DNA from: Gammaproteobacteria bacterium RIFCSPHIGHO2_12_FULL_41_20
Lineage (GTDB): Bacteria; Pseudomonadota; Gammaproteobacteria; DSM-16500
Assembly (NCBI GenBank): GCA_001801575.1
Contig: MGYC01000038.1
Location: 236,687 to 299,866 of the forward strand
Length of the DNA: 63,180 bases
Direction of reading: 5' to 3'
The notes below the pieces were generated by a model, which saw only the letters and a list, made by a program, of their open reading frames with translations, was not told the DNA's origin and made no database searches. Within the stretch, counting starts at the first letter, position 1; every line of letters starts with the position of its first letter. The position numbers and the translations under genes were made by a program. Below are positions 29,590-38,867 of the stretch, piece after piece.

Positions 29590-30108
29590 ATGATAAAAAC
29601 ACGTATCATTGAAACGGCAATTGATGAAAATGGCAATTCCTATATATTTTTAGACAAGGAACAAACAGGATGGGATTTACCTGGCCATACAATTACAGAT
29701 CTGTTTTTCAGTGAGCAATGTCCGCCAGATATGCTAGCAACAAACCATGAAATGGAAGACAAAAACTTTAATTTAAAACCAAATCAATTAAGATTTTTCC
29801 GCAGTGATATTTTTCCTACCAAACCCGTTTATGATAAATTGCCAAGTGATGAGAAGCCAAAAGATTTTAAAACTCTTTTTTATCATTCCACTACAACAGT
29901 TGATTACGTAATGGTTACTAGAGGTGAAATTGTCATGATCGTAGCCGATAAAAAAGTAACCCTAAAAGCAGGGGATGTTGTTATACAACGCGGCGCTGCA
30001 CATGCATGGCATAACTACACAAATGAAGTAGCAACAATTATGGGTGTAATGATTGGTGTTGAATTACCAAAACAATTTAAACGTATCGATACTGTACAGC
30101 CTGATTGA
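29590..30108 (+). CDS. Cupin-domain protein
   Basis: A 172-residue protein whose C-terminal half is a single cupin barrel: TTTVDYVMVTRGEIVMIV carries motif 1 features, and LKAGDVVIQRGAAHAWHN motif 2 with its histidine. The N-terminal half (about 1-90) has no domain I recognise but fits the extended N-terminus of AraC-independent cupins seen with oxygenase or isomerase functions. Metal ligands of motif 1 are incomplete (no HxH), so activity is uncertain. It stands alone, 120-190 bp from neighbours. Substrate unknown. Confidence 0.82.
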   Translation: MIKTRIIETAIDENGNSYIFLDKEQTGWDLPGHTITDLFFSEQCPPDMLATNHEMEDKNFNLKPNQLRFFRSDIFPTKPVYDKLPSDEKPKDFKTLFYHSTTTVDYVMVTRGEIVMIVADKKVTLKAGDVVIQRGAAHAWHNYTNEVATIMGVMIGVELPKQFKRIDTVQPD

Positions 30109-30464
30109 TCTTGTAGAATAAGATTTAACCCTTCTTTACCAAGATCTCAGCCGGACCTCTGTTTGTTGCCAGCATAATATTAGCTATAAAAAATAACATA
30201 AAAGCACATTGTGACGAATATTAGACCACTCAAGTTCTGTCCATTTGCTATACTTTGTTAAACAAGCTAAATTTATCAATAGACTTCCTTCGAAACCTTG
30301 AGCAAAAAGACAAGGTCGAAGAAAAAATGAGTGAAAAACCGGAGTTTACATAGAAGTAATAGAAGTAAATGAGGATTTCAAGCAAATTTTTTCAAAGAGA
30401 TTGGCCTTTGATCGAAGTTTGGAAAAAAGTCTAATAAAGAAAGTCACTTAAGAGGGAAGACTAT
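30109..30464. other. Gene-free stretch between cupin and response regulator
   Basis: I see no convincing gene in these 356 bases. The only structure is a bulged stem CTTCGA-AA-CCTTG (30288-30300) with CAAGGTCGAAG (30311-30321), followed by an A-run on the plus strand. The last 15 bases hold the ribosome site of the regulator gene (AGAGGGAAG). Confidence 0.6.
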
Positions 30465-31136
30465 ATGCGCATACTCTTAGCAGAAGACGATGAACTTTTA
30501 GGTGAAGGATTGCGCAAAGGGTTAACACAAGAAGGATATACAGTAGACTGGGTAAAAGATGGCTTAACTGCTGATCATGCCCTTAAAGCTGAAACATTCG
30601 ACCTAGTTGTTCTAGATCTAGGATTACCTAAATTACCAGGGATTAGTGTTCTACAAAACATGCGTTCACGCGGCAATATTGCACCTGTACTTATCTTAAC
30701 CGCACGCGAATCCGTAGAAGATCGCGTCAAGGGATTGGACAGTGGCGCTGACGATTACCTTACCAAACCGTTTGACCTTGATGAGTTATGTGCACGCTTA
30801 CGTGCTTTGCAACGTCGCTTTGCAGAACGTGCTGCGCCAATATTAGAACACGGTGACATTAAACTAGATCCTGCTTCACATACCATTAGCTATAAAGATG
30901 AGCCACTTAACTTATCGCGCCGTGAGTTTGCGCTACTACATATTTTATTAGAAAATGCAGGGCGTGTATTATCACGTGAACACTTAACGCAATCCTTATA
31001 TGGCTGGGGAGAGGAAGTCGATAGCAATGCACTGGAAGTCCATATTCACAACCTGAGAAAACGTTTTGGTCAAGAGTTCATTCGTACCGTACGCGGCATT
31101 GGCTATACCATAGAAAAAAGCAAAGATAAAAAATGA
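30465..31136 (+). CDS. OmpR-family response regulator, QseB/PmrA-like
   Basis: A 223-residue transcriptional regulator: receiver domain with Glu7-Asp8-Asp9 and phosphoacceptor Asp51 (VVLDLGLPK), Lys in LTKPFDLDEL, and a C-terminal winged-helix domain ending HNLRKRFGQEFIRTVRGIGY. The sequence is closest in feel to QseB/PmrA/BasR. The stop overlaps the ATG of the next gene by 4 bp (ATGA), defining a cognate pair with the kinase. Confidence 0.93.
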   Translation: MRILLAEDDELLGEGLRKGLTQEGYTVDWVKDGLTADHALKAETFDLVVLDLGLPKLPGISVLQNMRSRGNIAPVLILTARESVEDRVKGLDSGADDYLTKPFDLDELCARLRALQRRFAERAAPILEHGDIKLDPASHTISYKDEPLNLSRREFALLHILLENAGRVLSREHLTQSLYGWGEEVDSNALEVHIHNLRKRFGQEFIRTVRGIGYTIEKSKDKK

Positions 31137-32494
31137 TTCGCTCAATTCGCTATTTTTTATTAGTGAGTTTGCTAGCAAGTATCACTATTGCTGCGGCAAT
31201 CAGCGCGGTTGGCGACTACTTTCTTAGTGAGCAACTTGTTCAACCCTCTTTAGACAGACAACTTGTCAAGATTTCTGCCTTTATCGCCTTATTAAGCCAA
31301 TCCAACAAAACAGATGAAGCCACACATAATAAAATCACCGAATATTTAAAAAAAAATCAATCCACTTCCCTAGAAAATTTTTTCTTCCAAGTTTGGAGTA
31401 AAGATGGAAAGTTATTATTGCACTCACTAAAATCCCCTCCCACTTCTATAGAAAATATTCCCTTAGGATTTTCTGACCTAGAAATTGAAAACGATGATTG
31501 GCGTATTTATGCAACTTACGATGCCAGTAATGAAGTCAAAATCATCGTCGCAGAAATGTATAACTTACGCCGCGAACTCGCTGATGATGTCGCGCGCAAT
31601 AATGCCTACATTTTGCTGGCTACTTATCCAGTATTTGGTATCTTAGTATGGATCATTATCAGTCTAGCGTTACGCTCAGTAACACGTGTAAGCAATGAAA
31701 TCTCTAGTCGCGCCTCGACCTATTTAGAACCTGTTGAAGCACAGTCTGCCCCCATTGAAATCAAGCCCTTGGTCACTGAACTCAATAGGCTATTTCTACG
31801 TTTAAAATTAGCTTTCGAACGTAACAAACGGTTTTCTGCCGACGCCGCTCATGAATTACGCACACCTTTAGCTGCATTAAAAACTCATGCACAAGTCGCA
31901 TTAAAAGCAACCAATGAACAAGATAGAGCAGTGGCATTAGAAAAAATGATACAAGGCGTAGATCGCAGCTCTCACGTTGTTGCCCAATTACTTACGTTAA
32001 GCCGTCTAGGTGAAGAAGAACCTCTCAGTGATATAAAAACCGTTGACTTGCATAAAGTAGCAACAGAAATTATTGCCTCTATCGCGCCATTAGCATTAGA
32101 GAAAAATATTGAAATTGAATTAAGCTCACCGCCGAATAACGCCAAAATATTAGGAAATGAGATCGCCTTAGGTATTCTGATTCGCAACGTTGTAGATAAT
32201 GCCATTCGTTATACCCCTACTCATGGCGAAGTAAAGGTGGCTATTCTTAAGCAAGGCACTCGGCTCATTTTACGAGTTATAGATAGTGGCCCAGGTATCC
32301 CTGTTGAGTTACAAGAACGTGTTTTTGAACGCTTCTTTCGTGTGCTAGGAACCACCGCCCCAGGAAGCGGCCTAGGCTTAGCCATAGTAATGCAAATCGC
32401 TAAGTTACATCATGCAGAAATTTCATTACATACTCCGCCTAATGGCGTTGGGTTGCAATTTGATATTGCTTTTCCTAGTACAACGATCTGTTGA
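31133..32494 (+). CDS. Sensor histidine kinase, QseC/PmrB-like
   Basis: A 453-residue inner-membrane kinase: membrane helices at about 7-28 and 158-178 flank a periplasmic sensor of about 130 residues. A HAMP-like linker leads to the HisKA domain with His240 (DAAHELRTPLAALKTH), then the ATPase domain with NVVDNAIRYTP, DSGPGIP and GSGLGLAIV. It is translationally coupled to the preceding OmpR-type regulator. The ligand is unknown; related kinases sense cations, antimicrobial peptides or catechols. Confidence 0.93.
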   Translation: MIRSIRYFLLVSLLASITIAAAISAVGDYFLSEQLVQPSLDRQLVKISAFIALLSQSNKTDEATHNKITEYLKKNQSTSLENFFFQVWSKDGKLLLHSLKSPPTSIENIPLGFSDLEIENDDWRIYATYDASNEVKIIVAEMYNLRRELADDVARNNAYILLATYPVFGILVWIIISLALRSVTRVSNEISSRASTYLEPVEAQSAPIEIKPLVTELNRLFLRLKLAFERNKRFSADAAHELRTPLAALKTHAQVALKATNEQDRAVALEKMIQGVDRSSHVVAQLLTLSRLGEEEPLSDIKTVDLHKVATEIIASIAPLALEKNIEIELSSPPNNAKILGNEIALGILIRNVVDNAIRYTPTHGEVKVAILKQGTRLILRVIDSGPGIPVELQERVFERFFRVLGTTAPGSGLGLAIVMQIAKLHHAEISLHTPPNGVGLQFDIAFPSTTIC

Positions 32495-32529
32495 CAATTT
32501 AAATACTGTCATTCATCTTAAAGATACTT

Positions 32530-35232
32530 ATGCTGCATACTTTTTCGCAATTAACCTCTGATACAACATTACTGACACCCAATCGTCGTCTTTCTGCGGT
32601 ATTATTAAAGCAATATCATCATTGGCAAACTCGTCATGCGCAAAACTGCTGGCATACTCCGAATATTTTACCGTTATCTGCATGGCTACAACGTTTATGG
32701 AAGCAACTGACTTACCAACAATGTCATACGCACCCCTTATTGTTAAACGCTACACAAGAATATGCATTATGGGAAAAAATTATTTCTGAATCACCTGCCA
32801 ATAATTATTTGTTACAAGTCACTGAAACCGTAAAAACAGCACGCGCTGCATGGGAGTTATTAAAACAATGGCAATTAAATCTAGATCACCCGGCTTTTCA
32901 AAACTCTGAAGATTATGCAGCATTTCAAGATTGGGCAAGGCAATTTGCGCAACAATGTAAGCAACAACAATGGCTAGACCAAGCTAGCCTCCCGCATATT
33001 ATTGTAGATAAAATTCTGGATCGAACCCTGACCCCTGTTACCCACATTTTATTAGTAGGCTTTACCGAACTCACTCCCATGCAGAACTCTTTATTTAATG
33101 CATGTAAACAAGAAGGCAGTAAAGTCAGCCTTGAAAAAATAACGGGGATTTCTACCGAAAAACCGCCAGAAATATATAAGATTAATCTAAAAGATCGAGA
33201 AAACGAAATACACACCATGGCCAGGTGGACAAAAGCCATACAAGAACAAGCCTCGTATACTCTACCCAACAGAGAAATAACGATAGGTTGCATTATTCCT
33301 AATTTAGAACAACACCGAGATATTGTAGTAAGAATTTTCTCCGCTATTTATACAGAGCAGCATCATTGCACATTATCGCCTAATACGTGGCCATTTAATA
33401 TTTCTGCAGGAATAAGACTAAGCGAATATCCGATTATTTATACAGCTATTGAATTACTCAAGTTAGCGCAAGGAACGATATCATTAGCAGCCTTCAGCCA
33501 TGTTTTACGCTCACCTTTCCTCGCTGGAGCAGAAACAGAAATGACAGCGCGTGCGCAACTTGAAAATTACCTACGCCAACGTAATATCACCAACCTATCT
33601 ATAAAGAAAATAATTAGTGATCCCCGTTTATCCATCAAACAACATTGTCCCATTTTAACTAAAAAACTCCTTGCTTATTGCGCTGCACTGAAAAAACACC
33701 CTGCCACTGCATTAGCAAATCAATGGGCAACCTTATTTATGCAATTGCTACAAATTCTGGGCTGGCCAGGGGAAAGAAGCATGAACAGTCAAGAATATCA
33801 GATAACACATACTTGGCTAGAGCGTATGGCAGAATATAATACGTTAGATCATGTCCTACCCCCTCAAGACTTTGAGCATGCTTTACATCAACTCATACAA
33901 ATGACTAAACGCACCATTTACCAACCACAAAGCCCTGAGGTGTCCGTACAAATTCTTGGTGTTTTAGAAGCAATTGACTTACCTTTTGATTATCTATGGA
34001 TAATGAACTTTGATGATCAAACATGGCCTCCCGCACCCAAACCTAATGCATTCATCCCAAAGCAATTACAAAAAACCCTCAACCTTCCACATGCAACAGC
34101 AGAGCGTGAGTTTACTTATTGTCAACAACTTACAGAAAAACTAACTCAAGCCGCACCACACATCATTTTTAGCCACGCAATAAAAAATGAAGAAATAGAC
34201 TTGCGCAGTAGCCCCCTCATTGAGTCTATTCCTACACTTGATCTCACTTTATTACCACAGTCATCCCCCTTAGTACTGGCCTTTTCCCCGTATACCTCTA
34301 TACCACAACGTGTGTATGCACATAAAGAAACGGAATTCTATACCGATGAACAAGGTCCACCCGTAACCAGCAGTGAAAAAATACACGGTGGAGTTACTAT
34401 TTTAAAACAACAAGCTGCTTGCCCATTTAAAGCGTTTTCTGAATTACGTCTATATGCTAGTGCATTAGAAACTCCTACATCAGGGCTGCGGCCACAAGAA
34501 CGTGGTACTGTTATTCATAAAGCTTTAGAACTAATCTGGAAAAAATTGTGCGACCAGCATGCATTGATCGCATTGGATGATTCAGCATTACAAACACTGA
34601 TTCAACAACAAGTAGATAGTGCTATTCAACATGTCACGGGTCAATCCAATCTTGCATCTCGCTATTTACAGCTTGAATCAGCGCGCGCACAAAAATTGCT
34701 ATGGGAATGGTTACAGCTGGAAAAAACTCGCCCGCCGTTTACAGTGATTGCCACTGAATATGCACAACAAATTCAACTAGGAGAACTCACTCTGCATGTC
34801 AGAGTAGATAGAATTGATAAAGTCAACACAGGGAAACAACTAATTATTGATTACAAAACAGGAAAAACACAACAAATTAGCCATTGGTTTGGTAATCGTC
34901 CAGAAGAACCGCAGTTACCTGTGTATTGCTTAACTAACCCTACTGATACGATTGGTATTGCTTTCGCACAAATCTATCCCGGCGAATTACAATTAAAGGG
35001 AGTAAGTAAAGTTGGCTTAGAAATGAAATCCATTAAAACTTTACCAGAAGTAGACACCACACCCAACTCATTATGGGAACAACAATTGCTAGAATGGCAA
35101 ACTGTACTCTATAAACTAAGCCTGGATTTTCAACAAGGTCAAGCTAATGTTGACCCTAAAGATAAAGAACAAACTTGTCGTCTTTGCAACTTACAATCTT
35201 TATGTCGAATTTATACTGAGAACGCACCATGA
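32530..35232 (+). CDS. AddB-like nuclease subunit of a recombination helicase-nuclease
   Basis: A 900-residue protein of the family annotated as probable DNA repair protein, related to AddB. The N-terminal two thirds is a degenerate helicase-like region (LLTPNRRLSAVLLKQY, without a proper Walker A). The C-terminus is a PD-(D/E)xK nuclease: GTVIHKALE (near 660), VDRIDK and IIDYKTGKT (near 771). Four cysteines, one at QAACPFKAF (near 631) and three in CRLCNLQSLC (about 882-891), form the iron-sulphur staple typical of AddB nucleases. It overlaps the UvrD-like gene by 4 bp (ATGA), so they form an AddAB-like complex for double-strand break resection. Confidence 0.85.
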   Translation: MLHTFSQLTSDTTLLTPNRRLSAVLLKQYHHWQTRHAQNCWHTPNILPLSAWLQRLWKQLTYQQCHTHPLLLNATQEYALWEKIISESPANNYLLQVTETVKTARAAWELLKQWQLNLDHPAFQNSEDYAAFQDWARQFAQQCKQQQWLDQASLPHIIVDKILDRTLTPVTHILLVGFTELTPMQNSLFNACKQEGSKVSLEKITGISTEKPPEIYKINLKDRENEIHTMARWTKAIQEQASYTLPNREITIGCIIPNLEQHRDIVVRIFSAIYTEQHHCTLSPNTWPFNISAGIRLSEYPIIYTAIELLKLAQGTISLAAFSHVLRSPFLAGAETEMTARAQLENYLRQRNITNLSIKKIISDPRLSIKQHCPILTKKLLAYCAALKKHPATALANQWATLFMQLLQILGWPGERSMNSQEYQITHTWLERMAEYNTLDHVLPPQDFEHALHQLIQMTKRTIYQPQSPEVSVQILGVLEAIDLPFDYLWIMNFDDQTWPPAPKPNAFIPKQLQKTLNLPHATAEREFTYCQQLTEKLTQAAPHIIFSHAIKNEEIDLRSSPLIESIPTLDLTLLPQSSPLVLAFSPYTSIPQRVYAHKETEFYTDEQGPPVTSSEKIHGGVTILKQQAACPFKAFSELRLYASALETPTSGLRPQERGTVIHKALELIWKKLCDQHALIALDDSALQTLIQQQVDSAIQHVTGQSNLASRYLQLESARAQKLLWEWLQLEKTRPPFTVIATEYAQQIQLGELTLHVRVDRIDKVNTGKQLIIDYKTGKTQQISHWFGNRPEEPQLPVYCLTNPTDTIGIAFAQIYPGELQLKGVSKVGLEMKSIKTLPEVDTTPNSLWEQQLLEWQTVLYKLSLDFQQGQANVDPKDKEQTCRLCNLQSLCRIYTENAP

Positions 35233-38200
35233 TCTCATCTAACCCTTCCGATAACTCTGAGCGCTTACGTATATTAAATCCGCATCAATCTTTCATTGTA
35301 CAAGCTCCGGCTGGCTCAGGGAAAACCGAATTACTTATCCAACGCTTCTTACTTTTATTAAGTCAAGTAAGTGCACCCGAAGAGATACTAGCTATTACGT
35401 TCACCAAGAAAGCTGCCAATGAAATGCGCGTAAGAATTATGCGCTCATTAAAAGAATGCGCTCAGATTAACAATGCGACAACAAAACAACTCGTCGCCCA
35501 GGTATTACAAAAAGACTCGCAAGAACACTGGCATTTACTCGACAACCCTAACCGTTTACGTATACAAACTATTGACTCATTAAATAGTTACCTTACTAGG
35601 CAATTACCGGTACTTTCTCATCTTGGACATCCTCCTACCATTGCAGATAATCCCTTGTTTCTCTATCAAGAAGCTATACAAGAAATACTTAATCATTTAG
35701 AAGAAAACCTAGCATGGTCAGAAGCGGTTGGCCAATTACTCTTGCACCTTGATAATAATCCAGCCAAGTTGCAACGTTTACTCGTTGATTTACTAGCCAA
35801 ACGTGATCAATGGCTGTTATATATCATGACCAATAACTCGGAAGATCAGTTGCGTCATGTACTAGAGCAACAACTAACCTTGGTTATTGTAGAAACATTA
35901 CATTTATTACGTGAACAATTTCCTAAACAACAAGCAGCAGAGCTAGTTGCTTTGGTACGCATAGCAGCGAGCAACATAAAGTCGCTATCGCCCGAATCAC
36001 CGCTTGCGTTATGTGAAAATCTCAATGCCCTACCCGGTATCACTGTTGCAGACAAACACTTATGGCTTGGCATTAGTGAATTATTACTAACCAAAAATTT
36101 TGCTTGGCGAAAACGCTTAGACAAAAACATAGGATTCCCTTCTATTTCTTTAGCAAAAAATCCTAACGAGAAACTATATCTTTCTGACCTGCGGCAACGT
36201 ATGTTAGCTCTGATTGAACAATTATCGAAACATGAAGAAATTCGTCAATTATTTGCAGAAATAAGCTTTCTTCCTGATGCCACCCTTCAACAGGGGCAAT
36301 GGCAAATACTAAAAGCACTCACGCAAGTTTTAAAAATTTTGGTTGCACAATTACGTCTAATCTTTCAGCGTCACGGTCAAATTGATTACATTGAGAATGC
36401 GCAAGCCGCATTATTTTCATTAGGTAATGAAGAAACCCCAACTGATTTAGCCTTAACTCTGGACTATCAGATTCGACATATACTCGTCGACGAGTTTCAA
36501 GATACCGCTTATAGCCAATATCGTTTATTAGAAAAATTAACTGCAGGTTGGCAACCTGATGATGGCCGTACCCTATTTGTCGTCGGTGATCCTATGCAAT
36601 CCATTTATCGATTTCGTGAAGCGGAAGTAGGTCTGTTTATTCGTGCTTGCAAAAAAGGCATAGGCAATGTGCCATTACAACCACTATCACTCTCCGTTAA
36701 TTTTCGCTCTACCCCGCGAATAGTAAGTTGGGTTAATCAACATTTTCAACGTATCTTTCCTACATTTAATGATGTAGCTACCGGAGCAGTCTGTTACCAT
36801 GCAAGCATAGCAAACCAGGCAATATCTCATACACAGGAAACGCATGAAAATGCTATACAGCTATCACTATTAGCTACCCCTGCAGAAAATGCACAAGCAC
36901 AAATCATCGCGCAACAAATCACCGCTATCAAACAACGTTGCCCCAACGATACCATTGCTATCTTGGTGCGCTCTCGCACACATTTAGAGCATATTATTCC
37001 CGCATTAAAAGCCGCCAACTTAACTTATCGTGCTATTGATATTGACCCATTATCCGAGCGCCAAATTATTCAAGATCTACATTCATTAACGCGAGCATTG
37101 CTACATCCCGCTGACAGGTTAGCTTGGTTAGCTATTTTACGTGCCCCATGGTGTGGCTTAGACTTACTAGACTTATGGAACATTGCTCATCATGGTGCCG
37201 ATACAATTATTTATGACCAGTTATGTAAAGATAACATCTTAGAAAAACTAAGCTCCTCAGGAAAACAGCGCTTAATGCGCGTATTACCATTACTACAAAA
37301 GCAAATGGCAGAACGTCGTCGTGTGCGTTTGCGTGACTGGATAGAAAACACGTGGATATTATTAGGTGGACCTGCTTGCCTATATCATGCAACAGACTTA
37401 GAAGATGCTGCCGCTTATTTTAAGTTGCTCGACATGCTAGATAAAGGGAGTGATATTATTAACCTTAATAAATTAGATGAGGATATAAATAGCTTATTTG
37501 CTGGCTTCGATAGCCATGCTAATGACTCTCTGCAAATCATGACTATCCACGGCGCTAAAGGCTTGGAGTTTGATCATGTTATTCTACCCCACTTAGAACG
37601 TAGAGTTCCGGCTGATAACAAAACACTACTAGCCTGGATGGAACGACCACTTACTTATGATGAAAGTGCTTTTTTACTTGCCCCTATTCAAGCCACAGGC
37701 GATAAAAAAGAGGCTATTTACGAGTATATTAAACGACAACAAACTATCAAAATGGATTATGAAACCGCGCGCTTGCTGTATGTCGCCATCACTCGCGCTA
37801 AAAAACAAGTATTTTTATTGGCCCAGATTAATAAGAACAATAAAGGAGAAATAGCTGCGCCAGCAAATAATACTTTTCTTGAAAAGCTATGGCCCACTAT
37901 TGAAAAAAACACTGTGAATACTTCCATACCTGCAGCAATATCTTGTGCGCAACAAGAACAGCAAAGAAACAAAATAACACTGCAGCGTTTAACTCTACAA
38001 TGGCAAAACCCCATAAAAGACCTTGAAAATACTACTTCCACCTATCACCAGCAACCTGGCATTAGCCTAACCAATCATGATGCACAATACATTGGCACAG
38101 TCACTCATGCTATTTTGCAACAGCTTGCTCAACTCGGCCCAACTTGGTGGCAAGCACAAGCTACTGAAAATTATTATCATTATATACAGCAACATTTAAT

Positions 38201-38636
38201 ACAATTGGGAATGTCACCGAGTAACCTTCCCCACGCCATTAATTCTGTATATAAAGCTATCAAAAACACGCTGGAAGATGCTCGCGGTCAATGGATACTA
38301 GCTGCCCACACCCAATCCCAATCGGAGTTTAGCATCACCGCCGTATTTGCAGGCCAGATAAAAAGTCTCATTATCGACAGAACGTTTATTGATAAACAAG
38401 GGGTACGTTGGATTATTGATTATAAAACTGCATTGCCACTTTATAAAAATTTAGAGCAATTTCTTGCAGAAGAACAAGAAAAATATGATCAGCAAATGTG
38501 TGACTATCATCATGCTATAAAATTAATGAGCAATGACAGTACAATTCGTGTGGGTCTATATTTCCCCATGATTCCTGCCTGGAAAGAATGGGAAATTCTG
38601 TCGAAACCAGACAGGCTTGCAGCACCCTCACCCTGA
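35229..38636 (+). CDS. AddA-like UvrD/Rep helicase-nuclease
   Basis: An 1135-residue superfamily 1A helicase: Walker A APAGSGKT (26-33), motif Ia ITFTKKAANEMR, Walker B HILVDEFQDT (near 417), motif III GDPMQSIYRFREAEV, motif V MTIHGAKGLEFDHVILPHL and motif VI RLLYVAITRAKKQ. The C-terminal domain is a RecB-type nuclease (GTVTHAILQ, RTFIDKQGVRWIIDYKTA). With the upstream AddB-like protein it would process double-strand breaks in place of RecBCD. The last codons run into a CCCTCACCCTGACCCTCTCC-type repeat, so the C-terminal APSP is repeat-encoded. Confidence 0.88.
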   Translation: MISSNPSDNSERLRILNPHQSFIVQAPAGSGKTELLIQRFLLLLSQVSAPEEILAITFTKKAANEMRVRIMRSLKECAQINNATTKQLVAQVLQKDSQEHWHLLDNPNRLRIQTIDSLNSYLTRQLPVLSHLGHPPTIADNPLFLYQEAIQEILNHLEENLAWSEAVGQLLLHLDNNPAKLQRLLVDLLAKRDQWLLYIMTNNSEDQLRHVLEQQLTLVIVETLHLLREQFPKQQAAELVALVRIAASNIKSLSPESPLALCENLNALPGITVADKHLWLGISELLLTKNFAWRKRLDKNIGFPSISLAKNPNEKLYLSDLRQRMLALIEQLSKHEEIRQLFAEISFLPDATLQQGQWQILKALTQVLKILVAQLRLIFQRHGQIDYIENAQAALFSLGNEETPTDLALTLDYQIRHILVDEFQDTAYSQYRLLEKLTAGWQPDDGRTLFVVGDPMQSIYRFREAEVGLFIRACKKGIGNVPLQPLSLSVNFRSTPRIVSWVNQHFQRIFPTFNDVATGAVCYHASIANQAISHTQETHENAIQLSLLATPAENAQAQIIAQQITAIKQRCPNDTIAILVRSRTHLEHIIPALKAANLTYRAIDIDPLSERQIIQDLHSLTRALLHPADRLAWLAILRAPWCGLDLLDLWNIAHHGADTIIYDQLCKDNILEKLSSSGKQRLMRVLPLLQKQMAERRRVRLRDWIENTWILLGGPACLYHATDLEDAAAYFKLLDMLDKGSDIINLNKLDEDINSLFAGFDSHANDSLQIMTIHGAKGLEFDHVILPHLERRVPADNKTLLAWMERPLTYDESAFLLAPIQATGDKKEAIYEYIKRQQTIKMDYETARLLYVAITRAKKQVFLLAQINKNNKGEIAAPANNTFLEKLWPTIEKNTVNTSIPAAISCAQQEQQRNKITLQRLTLQWQNPIKDLENTTSTYHQQPGISLTNHDAQYIGTVTHAILQQLAQLGPTWWQAQATENYYHYIQQHLIQLGMSPSNLPHAINSVYKAIKNTLEDARGQWILAAHTQSQSEFSITAVFAGQIKSLIIDRTFIDKQGVRWIIDYKTALPLYKNLEQFLAEEQEKYDQQMCDYHHAIKLMSNDSTIRVGLYFPMIPAWKEWEILSKPDRLAAPSP

Positions 38637-38671
38637 CCCTCTCCCCTCGCAAAAAACGCTCCGGGAGAGGG
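38637..38671. terminator. CCCTCTCCC/GGGAGAGGG hairpin after the AddAB-like pair
   Basis: CCCTCTCCC (38637-38645) pairs perfectly with GGGAGAGGG (38663-38671). It starts immediately after the stop codon of the helicase gene. The sequence type, with its upstream CACCCTCACCCTGA, is a common intergenic palindrome in proteobacteria and probably ends the transcript, although no T-run follows. Confidence 0.6.
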
Positions 38672-38738
38672 GAACGGCCGCTAAGCCGTGAATAGTTATC
38701 CGTATTTAGGGGAACGACCGCTAAGCCGTGAATAGTTA
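38668..38738. repeat. Tandem 31-bp direct repeat
   Basis: Two copies of a 31-bp unit (38668-38698 and 38708-38738) occur with a 40-bp period and a single mismatch. Each begins AGGGGAACG and continues CCGCTAAGCCGTGAATAG. Each unit contains a short CGGCCGCTAAGCCG-like semi-palindrome. Function unknown; with the adjacent palindrome at 38765 it forms a cluster of repeats upstream of the acyltransferase fusion. Confidence 0.75.
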
Positions 38739-38764
38739 CGAAATTTTGTACTGCCAGCAGTAAA

Positions 38765-38819
38765 ATTACCCTAGAAACGGTAATTGAGCACGTGAATCAA
38801 CTGCCGTTTCTAGGGTAAT
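38765..38819. repeat. 16-bp-arm palindrome, also found as a fragment at 46.25 kb
   Basis: ATTACCCTAGAAACGG (38765-38780) pairs perfectly with 38804-38819; inside, TTGA pairs with TCAA. The reverse complement of the right half (CTAGAAACGGCAGTTGATTC) is present at 46254-46273 next to another repeat, so the sequence is mobile or dispersed. It lies about 50 bp before the start of the acyltransferase fusion gene, where a promoter would be expected. Confidence 0.78.
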
Positions 38820-38867
38820 ATGCTATGATTTCGGTTCTTCACAAACAAAATAACATCGACCATACAT

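Noticed and set aside
38668-38738. Possible CRISPR array from 31-bp repeats
   Set aside because: Only two units with a 9-bp spacer and no cas genes; it is a tandem repeat, not CRISPR.
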